Source of the DNA: Phycisphaerae bacterium
Lineage (GTDB): Bacteria; Planctomycetota; Phycisphaerae; Phycisphaerales; UBA1924
DNA: 64,000 nt
Direction of reading: 5' to 3'
Assembly (NCBI GenBank): GCA_022180725.1
Contig: BQMO01000021.1
Location: forward strand, 60,501 to 124,500
The notes beneath the pieces are model-generated. The model made no database searches. It was not told where the DNA came from and was given only the letters and a program-made list of their open reading frames with translations. Of this stretch, positions 17,563 to 25,507 are shown in pieces. The position numbers and the translations under genes are program-made. How positions within the stretch are numbered: position 1 is the first letter of the stretch; the number at the start of each line of letters is the position of its first letter.

Positions 17563-17911
17563 GCACGATCCCATCGCCCAGCACCTCGATACCTGGGGAC
17601 GCGCCACGCCACAACCCCCGCCCGTGCCGCGTCACTTCGTGTCGCGTCTTCGCACGCGGCGGCTCCACCGCATGCTTCCCATCGCGGGGGCCGGATCGGC
17701 CCTCGTCTTGACGTTCGCGGTCGCGATATGGATCACCCATCACGCCTCGCCGGGGCACGATCTTCGCCCGTGGCAGCCCGAGCGGCCCATCGTCCGCGCC
17801 CCGGAGCCTGAACTCCCGCTCGTCCCTGTCCGCTGGGGGCCGGCCAAGTCACTCCGTGCCGGGTCCTGCCGCGACCCCGCGTGCGTCGACGCCTGGCTCG
17901 CCGGCGTGTGA
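17555..17911 (+). CDS. Small single-pass membrane protein, possible anti-sigma partner
   Basis: 118 residues. Residues 1-38 are cytosolic and basic (RLRTRRLHRM), one membrane helix spans about 42-62 (LPIAGAGSALVLTFAVAIWI), and a Pro-rich outer tail ends with two cysteines (GSCRDPACVDAW). No zinc-binding anti-sigma HxxxCxxC motif is present, so the role is inferred only from translational overlap with the ECF sigma gene. A direct sigma-interacting N-terminal stretch is possible. It converges with psuG. Confidence 0.65.
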   Translation: MPEHDPIAQHLDTWGRATPQPPPVPRHFVSRLRTRRLHRMLPIAGAGSALVLTFAVAIWITHHASPGHDLRPWQPERPIVRAPEPELPLVPVRWGPAKSLRAGSCRDPACVDAWLAGV

Positions 17912-17914
17912 GCC

Positions 17915-18778
17915 TCACTCGCCGAGATGCGCCGCGAGCCGCGCCGCCAGGTCCGCGTTGGCCCTCACCAAGGCCAGGTTGGCACGGAGCGTGGCCCCGC
18001 CGGACACCATGTGCAGCCGCGCCAGCAGCGCCGGCGTCGCGTCGCGTCCGTCCGATTTCAATCCGACGTTCGCCTCGGCCAGCCATCGATTCCAATCAGC
18101 CTCGGCGATTTCATGCTCGGGAGGGATCGGGTTCGCCACAACGATCCCTCGCCCTGTACGGGCCAGTTCCGCACGCACGAACCCGGCCAGTTCGCCGACG
18201 TCGTCGATCCTCACGTCCACACGGGCCGCCGAAGCGCGCCGGTAAAACGCGGGAAACTGGTCCGACCCGAACCCGATCACGCACACGCCGAGCGATTCGA
18301 GCAGTTCGCGTGTGCCTTCCACGTCGAGCAAGCCCTTGACGCCCGCGCACACCACGGCGACCGGGAAGCGTGTAAACGCCCCCAGGTCCGCCGAGATGTC
18401 GGGCCGGGCCGTCAGCCCGCGGTGCACGCCACCCAGCCCGCCGGTCGCGAACACACGCACCCCCGCCATCGCGGCCAGTTCCATCGTGGCGCTCACCGTG
18501 GTCGCGGCGTGGGCCCGCCGGTGCATCAGCAGCCCGAGGTTCGAGGTGTTCGCCTTGGGTACGTCGCTCGCCGCCAGTAACGCCGCCAGTTCCGCGCCCG
18601 TGACCCCGACCGTCGGCACGCCCGCGACCACCGCGACCAGCGCGGGGGTCGCGCCACGCGCACGGATGACGGCGTCGAGGTCCGCCGCCAGCCCCGGCGC
18701 GTCACCCCGCGGCACGCCGTGCAGCAGCAGCGTGCTCTCGAGCGCGACCGGATTCGGACCTATGCGACGAACCAGCAT
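17915..18778 (-). CDS. psuG: Pseudouridine-5'-phosphate glycosidase
   Basis: Splits pseudouridine 5'-phosphate into uracil and ribose 5-phosphate (indigoidine synthase A family). 287 residues from the ATG at 18778, chosen because GAGGGAG precedes it and it gives MLVRRIGPNPVALESTLLLHG, the family N-terminus. Landmarks are VAGVPTVGVTG, DVPKANTSNLG, VSATMELAAMAGVRVFATGGLGGVHRG (with the usual Lys/Asp catalytic region), VCAGVKGLLDV and VANPIPPEHEI. No pseudouridine kinase (psuK) is adjacent. Confidence 0.92.
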   Translation of the reverse strand: MLVRRIGPNPVALESTLLLHGVPRGDAPGLAADLDAVIRARGATPALVAVVAGVPTVGVTGAELAALLAASDVPKANTSNLGLLMHRRAHAATTVSATMELAAMAGVRVFATGGLGGVHRGLTARPDISADLGAFTRFPVAVVCAGVKGLLDVEGTRELLESLGVCVIGFGSDQFPAFYRRASAARVDVRIDDVGELAGFVRAELARTGRGIVVANPIPPEHEIAEADWNRWLAEANVGLKSDGRDATPALLARLHMVSGGATLRANLALVRANADLAARLAAHLGE

Positions 18779-18812
18779 GCGGGGCTCCCTCGCGGAGCGT
18801 ATGAACGACAAC

Positions 18813-18833
18813 GCCGCCCCGGAGTGGGGCGGC
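18813..18833 (-). terminator. Intrinsic-terminator-like hairpin after the HU gene
   Basis: An 8-bp perfect stem gccgcccc/ggggcggc with loop GGAGT, 32 bp past the HU stop. Read on the minus strand it is followed by a short T-containing stretch (GTTGTCGTT), so it is only a moderate terminator. Confidence 0.55.
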
Positions 18834-18864
18834 GCTGCGGTTCATCGCGAACGATCGATCGAAC

Positions 18865-19233
18865 TCAGACGGCGGACTTGAGGGCCTTGAGGGGGCGCAC
18901 CTTGACCACCGTGCGGGCCGGCTTGGCCTTGAACATCTGCATCTCGCCGGTGAAGGGGTTCTTGCCCTCGCGCGCCGGCTGGGCGGGCTTGAGCACCGAC
19001 TGAACCTTCAACAGCCCGGGGACGACGAAGATCTTCGGCTTCGCCGCGGCGGGCTTGGCCAGGTCGGTCGTCATGACCTTGGTGAGCGTGTCGAACACGC
19101 CGGCCACCTGCTTCTTCGCGATGCCGACATGATCCGCGATCAGCCCGTACAGCTCGGACTTCTTGCGGGGTTTCGCCGACGCCGTGATCTTCGCGGGTTT
19201 CGGAGCGGCCTTCGGAGCGGACTTCTTCGCCAT
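18865..19233 (-). CDS. HU/IHF-family DNA-binding protein
   Basis: A nucleoid protein of 122 residues starting at 19233 after a GGGAGG. Residues 1-25 form a Lys/Ala/Pro-rich extension (MAKKSAPKAAPKPAKITASA). The HU fold follows (KKSELYGLIADHVGIAKKQVAGVFDTL), including the flexible DNA-binding arm around REGKNPFTGEMQMFKAKPA and the end VVKVRPLKALK. The arm's KNPxTGE motif is the DNA-intercalating tip of HU. The extension resembles eukaryotic H1-like tails seen in some planctomycete HU proteins. Confidence 0.9.
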   Translation of the reverse strand: MAKKSAPKAAPKPAKITASAKPRKKSELYGLIADHVGIAKKQVAGVFDTLTKVMTTDLAKPAAAKPKIFVVPGLLKVQSVLKPAQPAREGKNPFTGEMQMFKAKPARTVVKVRPLKALKSAV

Positions 19234-19757
19234 GGGTATCCTCCCTGAAAAGTGGGTGTTTCTCGCCGAACAGTGGGCTGTTGTAGCACCCGGCGCGGCG
19301 TGATGCAAGTGCCCCGGCGGCCAAATCCGCCGGAATCGCCGAGTTTTTCGGCCCTTTTCGCGCCCACGCTCCACAGTTTCTCCTCGCGCGTGTGCGATAC
19401 GTCACCGCGCCTCCACCGCTCCATCGATCATCCGCGCATGATCCATCGGGTGCCCTGCCGAGTTCGTCCGTGCGTAGTGAGAATGGGGCATTGCTCGCAT
19501 CTTGCTTTCCTTCAAGCACTTATGCATGTTCGCCGCGTTGATTCACCTGACGATTCCCGGCATGCATCGTCCCGGGGGTTCATGCAATCACGCCTCGGCA
19601 CATCCATGATCGACGATGATCCTGGACTCGGGCACGAATGTCCTCTTGACGAACAGGCTGTCGATTAGCCCGCTATTGCCCGCACAAAAAGACGCCATCG
19701 GTTTCTGCGAGCCGGTCGTGCCGACAAACCCGAGGACTGCCCCCGACGCGGGCGCTT
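19234..19757. other. Intergenic region, 524 bp, no gene seen
   Basis: Lies between the divergent HU gene and elbB. It is less GC-rich than its surroundings, with several short reading frames but none with a ribosome-binding site plus protein-like composition. The part next to 19233 should hold the HU promoter; I see no clear -35/-10 pair. A 64-codon minus-strand frame (19588-19782) overlaps the elbB start and is not supported. Confidence 0.5.
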
Positions 19758-19763
19758 TATACT
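19758..19763 (+). promoter_or_regulatory. -10 TATACT, leaderless type
   Basis: TATACT is followed by GACAGC and the elbB ATG at 19770, so the expected transcription start coincides with the start codon. No Shine-Dalgarno is present. Confidence 0.5.
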
Positions 19764-19769
19764 GACAGC

Positions 19770-20459
19770 ATGACCATGCCATGTGCCATCGTGTTGTCCG
19801 GGTGCGGCCGGGCCGACGGGTCCGAGATCCACGAGTCGGTCAGCATCCTCATTCACCTATCCCGTCTCGGCGTGCCGTATCAGTGCTTCGCCCCCGACGC
19901 ACCCCAGGCCAGCGTGGTCAACCACGCCACGGGCCAGCCCGCGCCCGCGAGCCAGACACGCAACATGTTGGTCGAGGCCGCCCGGATCTCCCGCGGGAAC
20001 ATTCTCCCGCTCTCGAAACTCGATCCCGCGGCGTATGGCGGGGTGATCTTCTCGGGAGGGTTTGGGGCCGCCAAGAACCTGAGCACGTTCGCGATGGGCG
20101 GCGAGCAGGGCGGGGCCAACTGCACCGTGCTCCCCGACGTCGATCGCGTCATCAAGGGATTTCACGCCGCCAAGAAACCCATCGGCGTGTGCTGCATCGC
20201 CCCGGTGCTCGCCGCGAGGGTGCTGGGCACGCGGATGGGCGGCCCGGGCGTCAAGGTCACCATCGGCACCGACCAGGCCGCCGCCGATGCCATCGCCACC
20301 ATGGGTTCGACGAACGTCCCGCGAAGCGTCACCGAGGCGTACTGCGACGACGCGAACAAGGTCGTTTCCACACCGGCGTACATGTTCGACGCGAAGCCGC
20401 ACGAGGTCTTCGAGGGGATCGGGCGGATGTGCGAGAAAGTCGCGGGGCTGATGAAATAG
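19770..20459 (+). CDS. elbB: ElbB-type class I glutamine amidotransferase-like protein
   Basis: DJ-1/PfpI superfamily member linked to isoprenoid metabolism and reported to have glyoxalase activity in E. coli. 229 residues. The N-terminus AIVLSGCGRADGSEIHESV, the GGVIFSGGFGAAKNLSTFA loop and the nucleophile elbow IGVCCIAP (about 138-145; two adjacent Cys) match ElbB. The YCDDANKVVSTPAYM strand and the terminal EVFEGIGRMCEKV helix complete the fold. An ATG two codons in is an alternative start. Confidence 0.9.
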   Translation: MTMPCAIVLSGCGRADGSEIHESVSILIHLSRLGVPYQCFAPDAPQASVVNHATGQPAPASQTRNMLVEAARISRGNILPLSKLDPAAYGGVIFSGGFGAAKNLSTFAMGGEQGGANCTVLPDVDRVIKGFHAAKKPIGVCCIAPVLAARVLGTRMGGPGVKVTIGTDQAAADAIATMGSTNVPRSVTEAYCDDANKVVSTPAYMFDAKPHEVFEGIGRMCEKVAGLMK

Positions 20460-20465
20460 CCCCCG

Positions 20466-20491
20466 ACGCGGCATGAGCACGCAAGCCGCGT
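20466..20491 (+). terminator. Hairpin after elbB
   Basis: A 7-bp inverted repeat acgcggc/gccgcgt with a 12-nt loop, 6 bp past the elbB stop. There is no T-tract, so termination is uncertain. Confidence 0.3.
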
Positions 20492-20594
20492 GATTGCAAC
20501 GGGCACGCTGAACCGCCCGGACGAGCCACACCGACGATCACCCTTGTCCCCCGGGGTATTCAACCGCGACCCTCCCCGGACGTACGAGTGAATC

Positions 20595-22598
20595 ATGCTG
20601 GTCACCGAGAAGCGCCCGCGCAACCTCAGTTCACTGCACGCCGGGCCGCTGCTCTTTGGTGACTGGGGCACCAGCCGCCTCTACGTCCTCGGGCTGGCTT
20701 TTTACTACACGGCCCACGCGTCGCTGTACTACCTGGCGGTGATGTCGTGCATCATGGCGGCGGTCGCGTGGGGGTACACGATCATCTGCCGCTGCTTTCC
20801 CGAGGGCGGGGGCGTCTACGCGGCGGCACGGCGGCTGAACCCCACGCTCAGCGTCGTCGCCGGCACGCTCCTGCTCTGCGATTTCATCGTGACGGCGGCG
20901 CTGTCCGCCGTCGAGGGGTTCCACTACTTCGGGCTGCACGCGCCCGGCGCCATCGTCCTTGCGTGCATCGGCACGATGGTCGTGCTCGGAGTCATCAACT
21001 GGTACGGCTCGCGCGCCGCGGGTCGATTCGCGCTGCTGATCGCCGTGCTCGCCATCGCCGCCTCGGCGGTCATCGGCGCCTTGTGCATCCCACTCCTCCC
21101 GGCGGGATGGCGTGCCGCGGACCCCTCCGTCCACGGGGTCGCCACGCCCTGGCAGAAATGGGAAAGTCTCGTGCGCATCGTCCTGGCGCTCTCGGGCGTC
21201 GAGGCCGTCGCGAGCATGACCGGCCTCATGAAGCAGCCCGTGGCCCGCACCGCGAAGCGGACCATCTGGCCTGTGCTGTTCGAGGTGCTCCTGCTCAACT
21301 TTGTCTTCTGCCTCGCGCTCAACGCCATCCTCGAACCCGCGCGCCCGAGCACGCCGGACTACGTGCAGTTCGAACGGGGCGGGGTGGCCGAGGACGGGCT
21401 GCAACTCTCGAGCGACCTCATCCCGCCACCCGAGGCCACACCCGAGCAGGTCGAGGCGCTCCGCCGCGTCAAGGAGTATCGCGCCACCGCCATCAAACTC
21501 CTTGCGGCCGAAACAGGCACACGCACCTTCGGAGAGGCCACGGGCCAGGCTTTGGGGTTGGCCAGCGGCATTATCTTCGGCCTGCTCCTGCTGTCCGCAA
21601 CCAATACGGCCATTCTCGCGATGGTCAGCGTGTGCTACTCCCTCGGGCAGGATGGCGAACTGCCCAAACCGGTAACGTCCTTGAACTACTCGGGCGTGCC
21701 GTGGGTCGGGCTGGTGCTCGCGGTGGCGATGCCCTCGACGGTCTTGCTGTTCGTGCACGACGACAAGGCGCTCGGAGAGCTGTACGCCATCGGCGTCGTC
21801 GGCGCCATCGCCATCAACTTCCTCTGCTGCGCGTGGAACCGCGAGTTGCCGATCTCGAAACTTGAGCGCTCCGGGCTGTGGATCATGGGCGGCGTCATGA
21901 CCGCCATCGAACTCACCATCATCGTCGCCAAGCCGCACGCCACCCTCTTCGCGGGGATCGTGGTCGGCTCGGTGCTCGCGGCTCGCACGGTCGTTCGCGC
22001 CGCGGCGAGGCGGCCCGCCGCCGAGGCCCTCCCCACCCCCCAGGCCGGTTGGCTCGCCGAAATCAAGGCCGCCCAGGTCAACCTCGGCAAGCCCGGCCCG
22101 CGCGTCATGCTCGCCGCCCGCGGGCGTGACAACGCCGAGTACGCCGTCGACCTCGCCCGCCGCCGCGGGGCCGTCCTCTTCGCCATCTACGTCCGCACCC
22201 TCCGCGTGCTCGACGTGCAGCCCGGGCAGGCCCCGCGCATCGAGAACGACCCCCAGGCCCAGGAAGCCCTCGGCACCGTCGCCGTGCTCGCCAAGCAGGC
22301 CGGCGTGCCCTTCGTGCCCATCTACGTCCCCAGCGCCGAGATCGCCGAGGAAATCCTCGATTACACCGTGACGTTCGGGTGCGACACGTTGATCATGGGC
22401 AAGACGCGCCGCAGCGTCTTCTCGCGCGCGATCGCCGGCGACGTGCTCGCGACCATCGCCTCGACGCTCCCCGAGGGAGTCGAACTCATCACCCGCGCCT
22501 CGCCCGCCACCCTGCAGGACTTCGCGGCGTCGCCCTCCCCCGGCGAGAAGCCCGCGCCGCCTCCCGCCGCCGACGACGACATCAGCACGCCGAGTTAG
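20595..22598 (+). CDS. APC-superfamily amino acid permease fused to a UspA domain
   Basis: 667 residues. About 12 membrane helices in residues 1-470 include the FCLALNAI and AIAINFLCCAW segments, and the N-terminal GDWGTSRLYVLGLAFYYTAH resembles the APC TM1 break. A long hydrophilic loop (about 250-310) interrupts the transporter. The cytosolic C-terminus (about 495-645) is a universal stress protein domain, with strands VMLAARGRDNAEYAVDLA and GCDTLIMGKTRRSVFSRAIAGD, the latter similar to the G-x2-G-x9-G nucleotide-binding motif. Nucleotide-gated transport is an inference. The substrate is unknown. Confidence 0.85.
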   Translation: MLVTEKRPRNLSSLHAGPLLFGDWGTSRLYVLGLAFYYTAHASLYYLAVMSCIMAAVAWGYTIICRCFPEGGGVYAAARRLNPTLSVVAGTLLLCDFIVTAALSAVEGFHYFGLHAPGAIVLACIGTMVVLGVINWYGSRAAGRFALLIAVLAIAASAVIGALCIPLLPAGWRAADPSVHGVATPWQKWESLVRIVLALSGVEAVASMTGLMKQPVARTAKRTIWPVLFEVLLLNFVFCLALNAILEPARPSTPDYVQFERGGVAEDGLQLSSDLIPPPEATPEQVEALRRVKEYRATAIKLLAAETGTRTFGEATGQALGLASGIIFGLLLLSATNTAILAMVSVCYSLGQDGELPKPVTSLNYSGVPWVGLVLAVAMPSTVLLFVHDDKALGELYAIGVVGAIAINFLCCAWNRELPISKLERSGLWIMGGVMTAIELTIIVAKPHATLFAGIVVGSVLAARTVVRAAARRPAAEALPTPQAGWLAEIKAAQVNLGKPGPRVMLAARGRDNAEYAVDLARRRGAVLFAIYVRTLRVLDVQPGQAPRIENDPQAQEALGTVAVLAKQAGVPFVPIYVPSAEIAEEILDYTVTFGCDTLIMGKTRRSVFSRAIAGDVLATIASTLPEGVELITRASPATLQDFAASPSPGEKPAPPPAADDDISTPS

Positions 22599-22639
22599 TC
22601 CGAAGCGTCTCGTGTCTGATCGGCGCGCCGGCCGGTTCC

Positions 22640-22645
22640 TACACT
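22640..22645 (+). promoter_or_regulatory. -10-like TACACT, leaderless type
   Basis: TACACT is followed by eight bases and the ATG of the helicase gene at 22654, with no Shine-Dalgarno. Confidence 0.4.
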
Positions 22646-22653
22646 CGCCCGCG

Positions 22654-25023
22654 ATGACTCACGGAGGAGCCGCCGAACACCTCGACCCCGCGCTCACGCC
22701 CCTGCTCGACGGGCTGACGCCCCCGCAGCGCGACGCCGTGCTGCACACCGAAGGCCCGCTTCTCGTCCTCGCCGCGGCGGGGTCGGGCAAGACGCGGGTC
22801 ATCACCCGTCGCATCGCGTACCTCGTGCAGTGCGGCGTGCCGCCGTGGAACATCCTCGCCCTCACGTTCACCAACAAGGCCGCCGGGGAAATGCGCGAGC
22901 GCGTGCTGACGCTGCTGGGCGGCGCCGACGATCGGCGGACACGCGGGCTGACGGTGACAACCTTCCACGCGCTGTGCGCCAGGCTGCTGCGCCGGTACGC
23001 GTCGGCCGCCGGGCTGAAGCCGGACTTCACCATCTACGACACCGACGACCAGGCGTCGGTGTGCAAGAAGGCCGTCGAGGCGTGCCAACTCACCACGTCG
23101 AACTTCCCCCCGCGGGTCGTCCTCTCGGCCATCTCGAAGGCCAAGAACGATCTGCTCGACGCCGAGGCCTACGCCGCCCGCGCCCGCGAGTGGAACACGC
23201 GTCAGATCGCGTCGGTCTTTAAGACCTACACGCGCCTGATGCGCGCCGCCAACGCGGTGGATTTCGACGACCTGCTCGTAATGACCGCACAAGTGCTGCG
23301 GGACGACGACGCGGCCCGGGCCGAGTGCCGCGACCGCTGGCGCTACCTCCTCGTCGATGAATACCAGGACACCAACCACGCGCAGTTCGTGATCGCGAGC
23401 GCTATCGCCGGAACTGAGCGGCCCAACTTCTGCGTTGTCGGCGACCCGGATCAGTCCATCTACGGCTGGCGCGGCGCCAACATCGGCAACATCCTCGACT
23501 TTGAAGAGCACTATCCCGACTGCCGCGTCATCACCCTGGGCGAGAACTTCCGCTCGACGGCCCCGATCCTGGCCCTGGCCGACGCGTTGATCCGGCACAA
23601 CAAACGCCGCAAGCACAAGCCGCTCTTCACCAGCCGCGCCGGGGGCGACAAGCCCGAAGCCGTTCTCTGCCTCGATGAGTCGCACGAGGCACGCGTGGTG
23701 ACCGAGTGGCTCAAGACCCGGCACGATTCGGGCGTGCCATGGCGCGACATGGCGATCTTCTACCGTACCAATGCGCTCTCCCGCGTCATGGAAGAGGCCC
23801 TGCGCGGCGCGGGCGTGCCCTACGTCATCGCGCGGGGCACGGCCTTCTACGAGCGCGAGGAAGTCCGCAACGCCTTGGCCTATCTCCGCGTCATCGCCAA
23901 CCCCGCCGACACCGTCTCGCTCCTGCGGATCATCAACACCCCGACACGCGGCATCGGCCGCACAAGCCTCGACGCCGTCGAGGCCCACGCCGCCCGCGCC
24001 GGCGAGCCGCTCATGGAATCGCTCCGCCAGGCCTCGGCGATCGAGGGGTTGGGCGCCCGCGCCGCCCCGGCCATCCAGAAGTTCGTCGCCATGATCGACG
24101 GGTGGACCGGCGCGGGCACGTTCATGGGCGAGGCCGTGCCGACGACCCTCACCGAGCTCGTGGCCCGCGTCATCCAGGAATCGGGCCTCCGCGACATGTA
24201 CGCCAAGCAGGCCAAGGCCAGCGGCAGCGAGAGCGACGAGCAGCGCATCGACAACCTCGATGAACTCGTCAGTTCGGCGCGCGAGTTCTCGCTGGAGTTC
24301 GACCCCGCCGCCGACGCCGCCGCACCACCCCCTCCCTCGGGGAAGGGGTCAGGGGATGGGTCGGTATCGACGCAGGACAATGCCGACGCCGACTGGCTGC
24401 AAACCCCACCGCTGCTCGCCATGCTCCGGGCGTACCTCGAATCCATCGCCCTCGTCGCCGACGCCGACGCGGTCGATCCCGCCCAGGGCGCCCTCACGCT
24501 CATGACCTTCCACGCCGCCAAGGGACTGGAGTTCGACAGCGTCGCGATGATCGGCCTGGAGGAGGGCATGCTCCCGCACGCCCGCACGCTCCAGAACAAC
24601 GCCGAACTTGAGGAAGAGCGACGCCTCTGCTTCGTCGGCATCACCCGCGCTATGCGCCGCCTGCTCCTCACCAGCGCCAAAAGCCGCACTCACCGCGGCC
24701 TGCCCGAACGCACCATCCCCTCTCGCTTCCTGAGCGAACTCCCCGCCGATCAGATGCTCATCGCCGATCAATCCGGTTTCCTCGACGACGACGGGTGGGA
24801 CGATTCGCCTGCTTCCGGGGTATCGCCACGCAAGCCCACGTTCGCCCGCGCTGCCCACGACCTGCCTTTCGCCGTGGGCAGCCGCGTGCGCCACCCGCAG
24901 TTCGGCCTGGGGGAAGTCCTCTCCATCACCCCCGGCTCCAACGCCCGCGCCACCATCCGCTTCAAGGACCTGGGCACCAAAACCCTTGTTCTTGAGTACG
25001 CCAGGCTCACGCCCGTGCCGTAA
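22654..25023 (+). CDS. pcrA: ATP-dependent 3'-5' DNA helicase, PcrA/UvrD type
   Basis: Superfamily 1A helicase of repair and replication. 789 residues from ATG 22654 (QRDAVLHTEGPLLVLAAAGSGKTRV). Walker A AAGSGKT is near 41-47, motif Ia TFTNKAAGEM, Walker B DEYQDTN near 235, motif III GDPDQSIYGWRGA, motif IV ENFRST, motif V TFHAAKGLEFD and motif VI RRLCFVGITRAMRR. The C-terminus GSRVRHPQFGLGEVLSI is the Tudor-like PcrA domain that contacts RNA polymerase. A low-complexity insert at about 555-575 (PPPSGKGSGDG) interrupts the 2B region. Confidence 0.94.
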   Translation: MTHGGAAEHLDPALTPLLDGLTPPQRDAVLHTEGPLLVLAAAGSGKTRVITRRIAYLVQCGVPPWNILALTFTNKAAGEMRERVLTLLGGADDRRTRGLTVTTFHALCARLLRRYASAAGLKPDFTIYDTDDQASVCKKAVEACQLTTSNFPPRVVLSAISKAKNDLLDAEAYAARAREWNTRQIASVFKTYTRLMRAANAVDFDDLLVMTAQVLRDDDAARAECRDRWRYLLVDEYQDTNHAQFVIASAIAGTERPNFCVVGDPDQSIYGWRGANIGNILDFEEHYPDCRVITLGENFRSTAPILALADALIRHNKRRKHKPLFTSRAGGDKPEAVLCLDESHEARVVTEWLKTRHDSGVPWRDMAIFYRTNALSRVMEEALRGAGVPYVIARGTAFYEREEVRNALAYLRVIANPADTVSLLRIINTPTRGIGRTSLDAVEAHAARAGEPLMESLRQASAIEGLGARAAPAIQKFVAMIDGWTGAGTFMGEAVPTTLTELVARVIQESGLRDMYAKQAKASGSESDEQRIDNLDELVSSAREFSLEFDPAADAAAPPPPSGKGSGDGSVSTQDNADADWLQTPPLLAMLRAYLESIALVADADAVDPAQGALTLMTFHAAKGLEFDSVAMIGLEEGMLPHARTLQNNAELEEERRLCFVGITRAMRRLLLTSAKSRTHRGLPERTIPSRFLSELPADQMLIADQSGFLDDDGWDDSPASGVSPRKPTFARAAHDLPFAVGSRVRHPQFGLGEVLSITPGSNARATIRFKDLGTKTLVLEYARLTPVP
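24326..24360. repeat. Imperfect palindrome, low-complexity insert in the helicase gene
   Basis: The stretch runs CCCCCTCCCT, then CGGGGAAGGGG, then TCAGGGG-type G-runs, forming a C-rich/G-rich imperfect inverted repeat. It encodes PPPSGKGSGDG between well-conserved helicase segments. I recall similar text as a dispersed repeat in planctomycete genomes, but have not searched. Confidence 0.45.
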
Positions 25024-25026
25024 GAC

Positions 25027-25050
25027 CGGGTACGACTCTCCCGTTTTTTT
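25027..25050 (+). terminator. Short intrinsic terminator after the helicase gene
   Basis: CGGG (25027-25030) and CCCG (25040-25043) form a 4-bp stem directly followed by seven T residues. The stem is short but the T-tract is the best in this part of the window. Confidence 0.5.
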
Positions 25051-25064
25051 GTGAAATCTGGAAC

Positions 25065-25100
25065 TTGACAAGCCGAATATCAAGGTTAGTATACACTAAC
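25065..25100 (+). promoter_or_regulatory. Strong promoter overlapped by a GTTAGT-N4-ACTAAC operator
   Basis: A perfect -35 TTGACA (25065-25070) is followed by candidate -10 boxes TAGTAT (spacer 16, 25087-25092) or TATACA (spacer 19). The -10 lies inside the perfect inverted repeat GTTAGT (25085-25090), ATAC, ACTAAC (25095-25100). This geometry is typical of a dimeric repressor operator. It is the most consensus-like promoter in the window and drives the small membrane gene at 25115. Confidence 0.7.
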
Positions 25101-25114
25101 TCTTGGAGGTGCTT

Positions 25115-25507
25115 ATGGTGACTTCGGCGACGACGGCCGCGATCGAACGTGACGGACCCGGAACTCGGGCACCATGGAATCGACCACGAATCGTCCGCAA
25201 CATGGCCCGTGCCATCCTGATGCTGTGGGCCGCGTTCTGGGGGTGGTTCATCGTGATGAACATGATCTCGGACGGCCCCCCGTCGTATCCCTACGCCGGG
25301 CCGCTGCTCGCGGGCGTGCTGGCGGTCGGACTGATTCCGTGGCGCTGGCCGCGCGTGGGCGGCGTGCTGGCGGTGTTGTTCGGGGCGTACGCGGCGTGGC
25401 GATTCCACGCCGGGCGGGCGGACGTGCTCGCGCTGATCGCCGGGCTTCCGATCGTCACGGGCGCCATGCTGCTCGCAGCGTCCCGTTGGCGCACTACGCC
25501 GGCCTGA
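25115..25507 (+). CDS. Small four-helix membrane protein
   Basis: 130 residues from ATG 25115, with GGAGG 5 nt upstream. The first ~30 residues are hydrophilic. Four hydrophobic segments follow: ARAILMLWAAFWGWFIVM, YPYAGPLLAGVLAVGLIPW, VGGVLAVLFGAYAAWRF and VLALIAGLPIVTGAMLLAAS. Size and pattern recall DUF-type membrane proteins that accompany small transcription factors, but no regulator is next to it. The upstream operator-like palindrome suggests tight, inducible expression. Its 3' end overlaps the convergent ATPase gene by 14 bp. Confidence 0.72.
   Translation: MVTSATTAAIERDGPGTRAPWNRPRIVRNMARAILMLWAAFWGWFIVMNMISDGPPSYPYAGPLLAGVLAVGLIPWRWPRVGGVLAVLFGAYAAWRFHAGRADVLALIAGLPIVTGAMLLAASRWRTTPA

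Noticed and set aside
19588..19782. 64-codon minus-strand frame in the HU-elbB gap
   Set aside because: No ribosome-binding site, overlaps the elbB start, and the sequence has no protein-like pattern.
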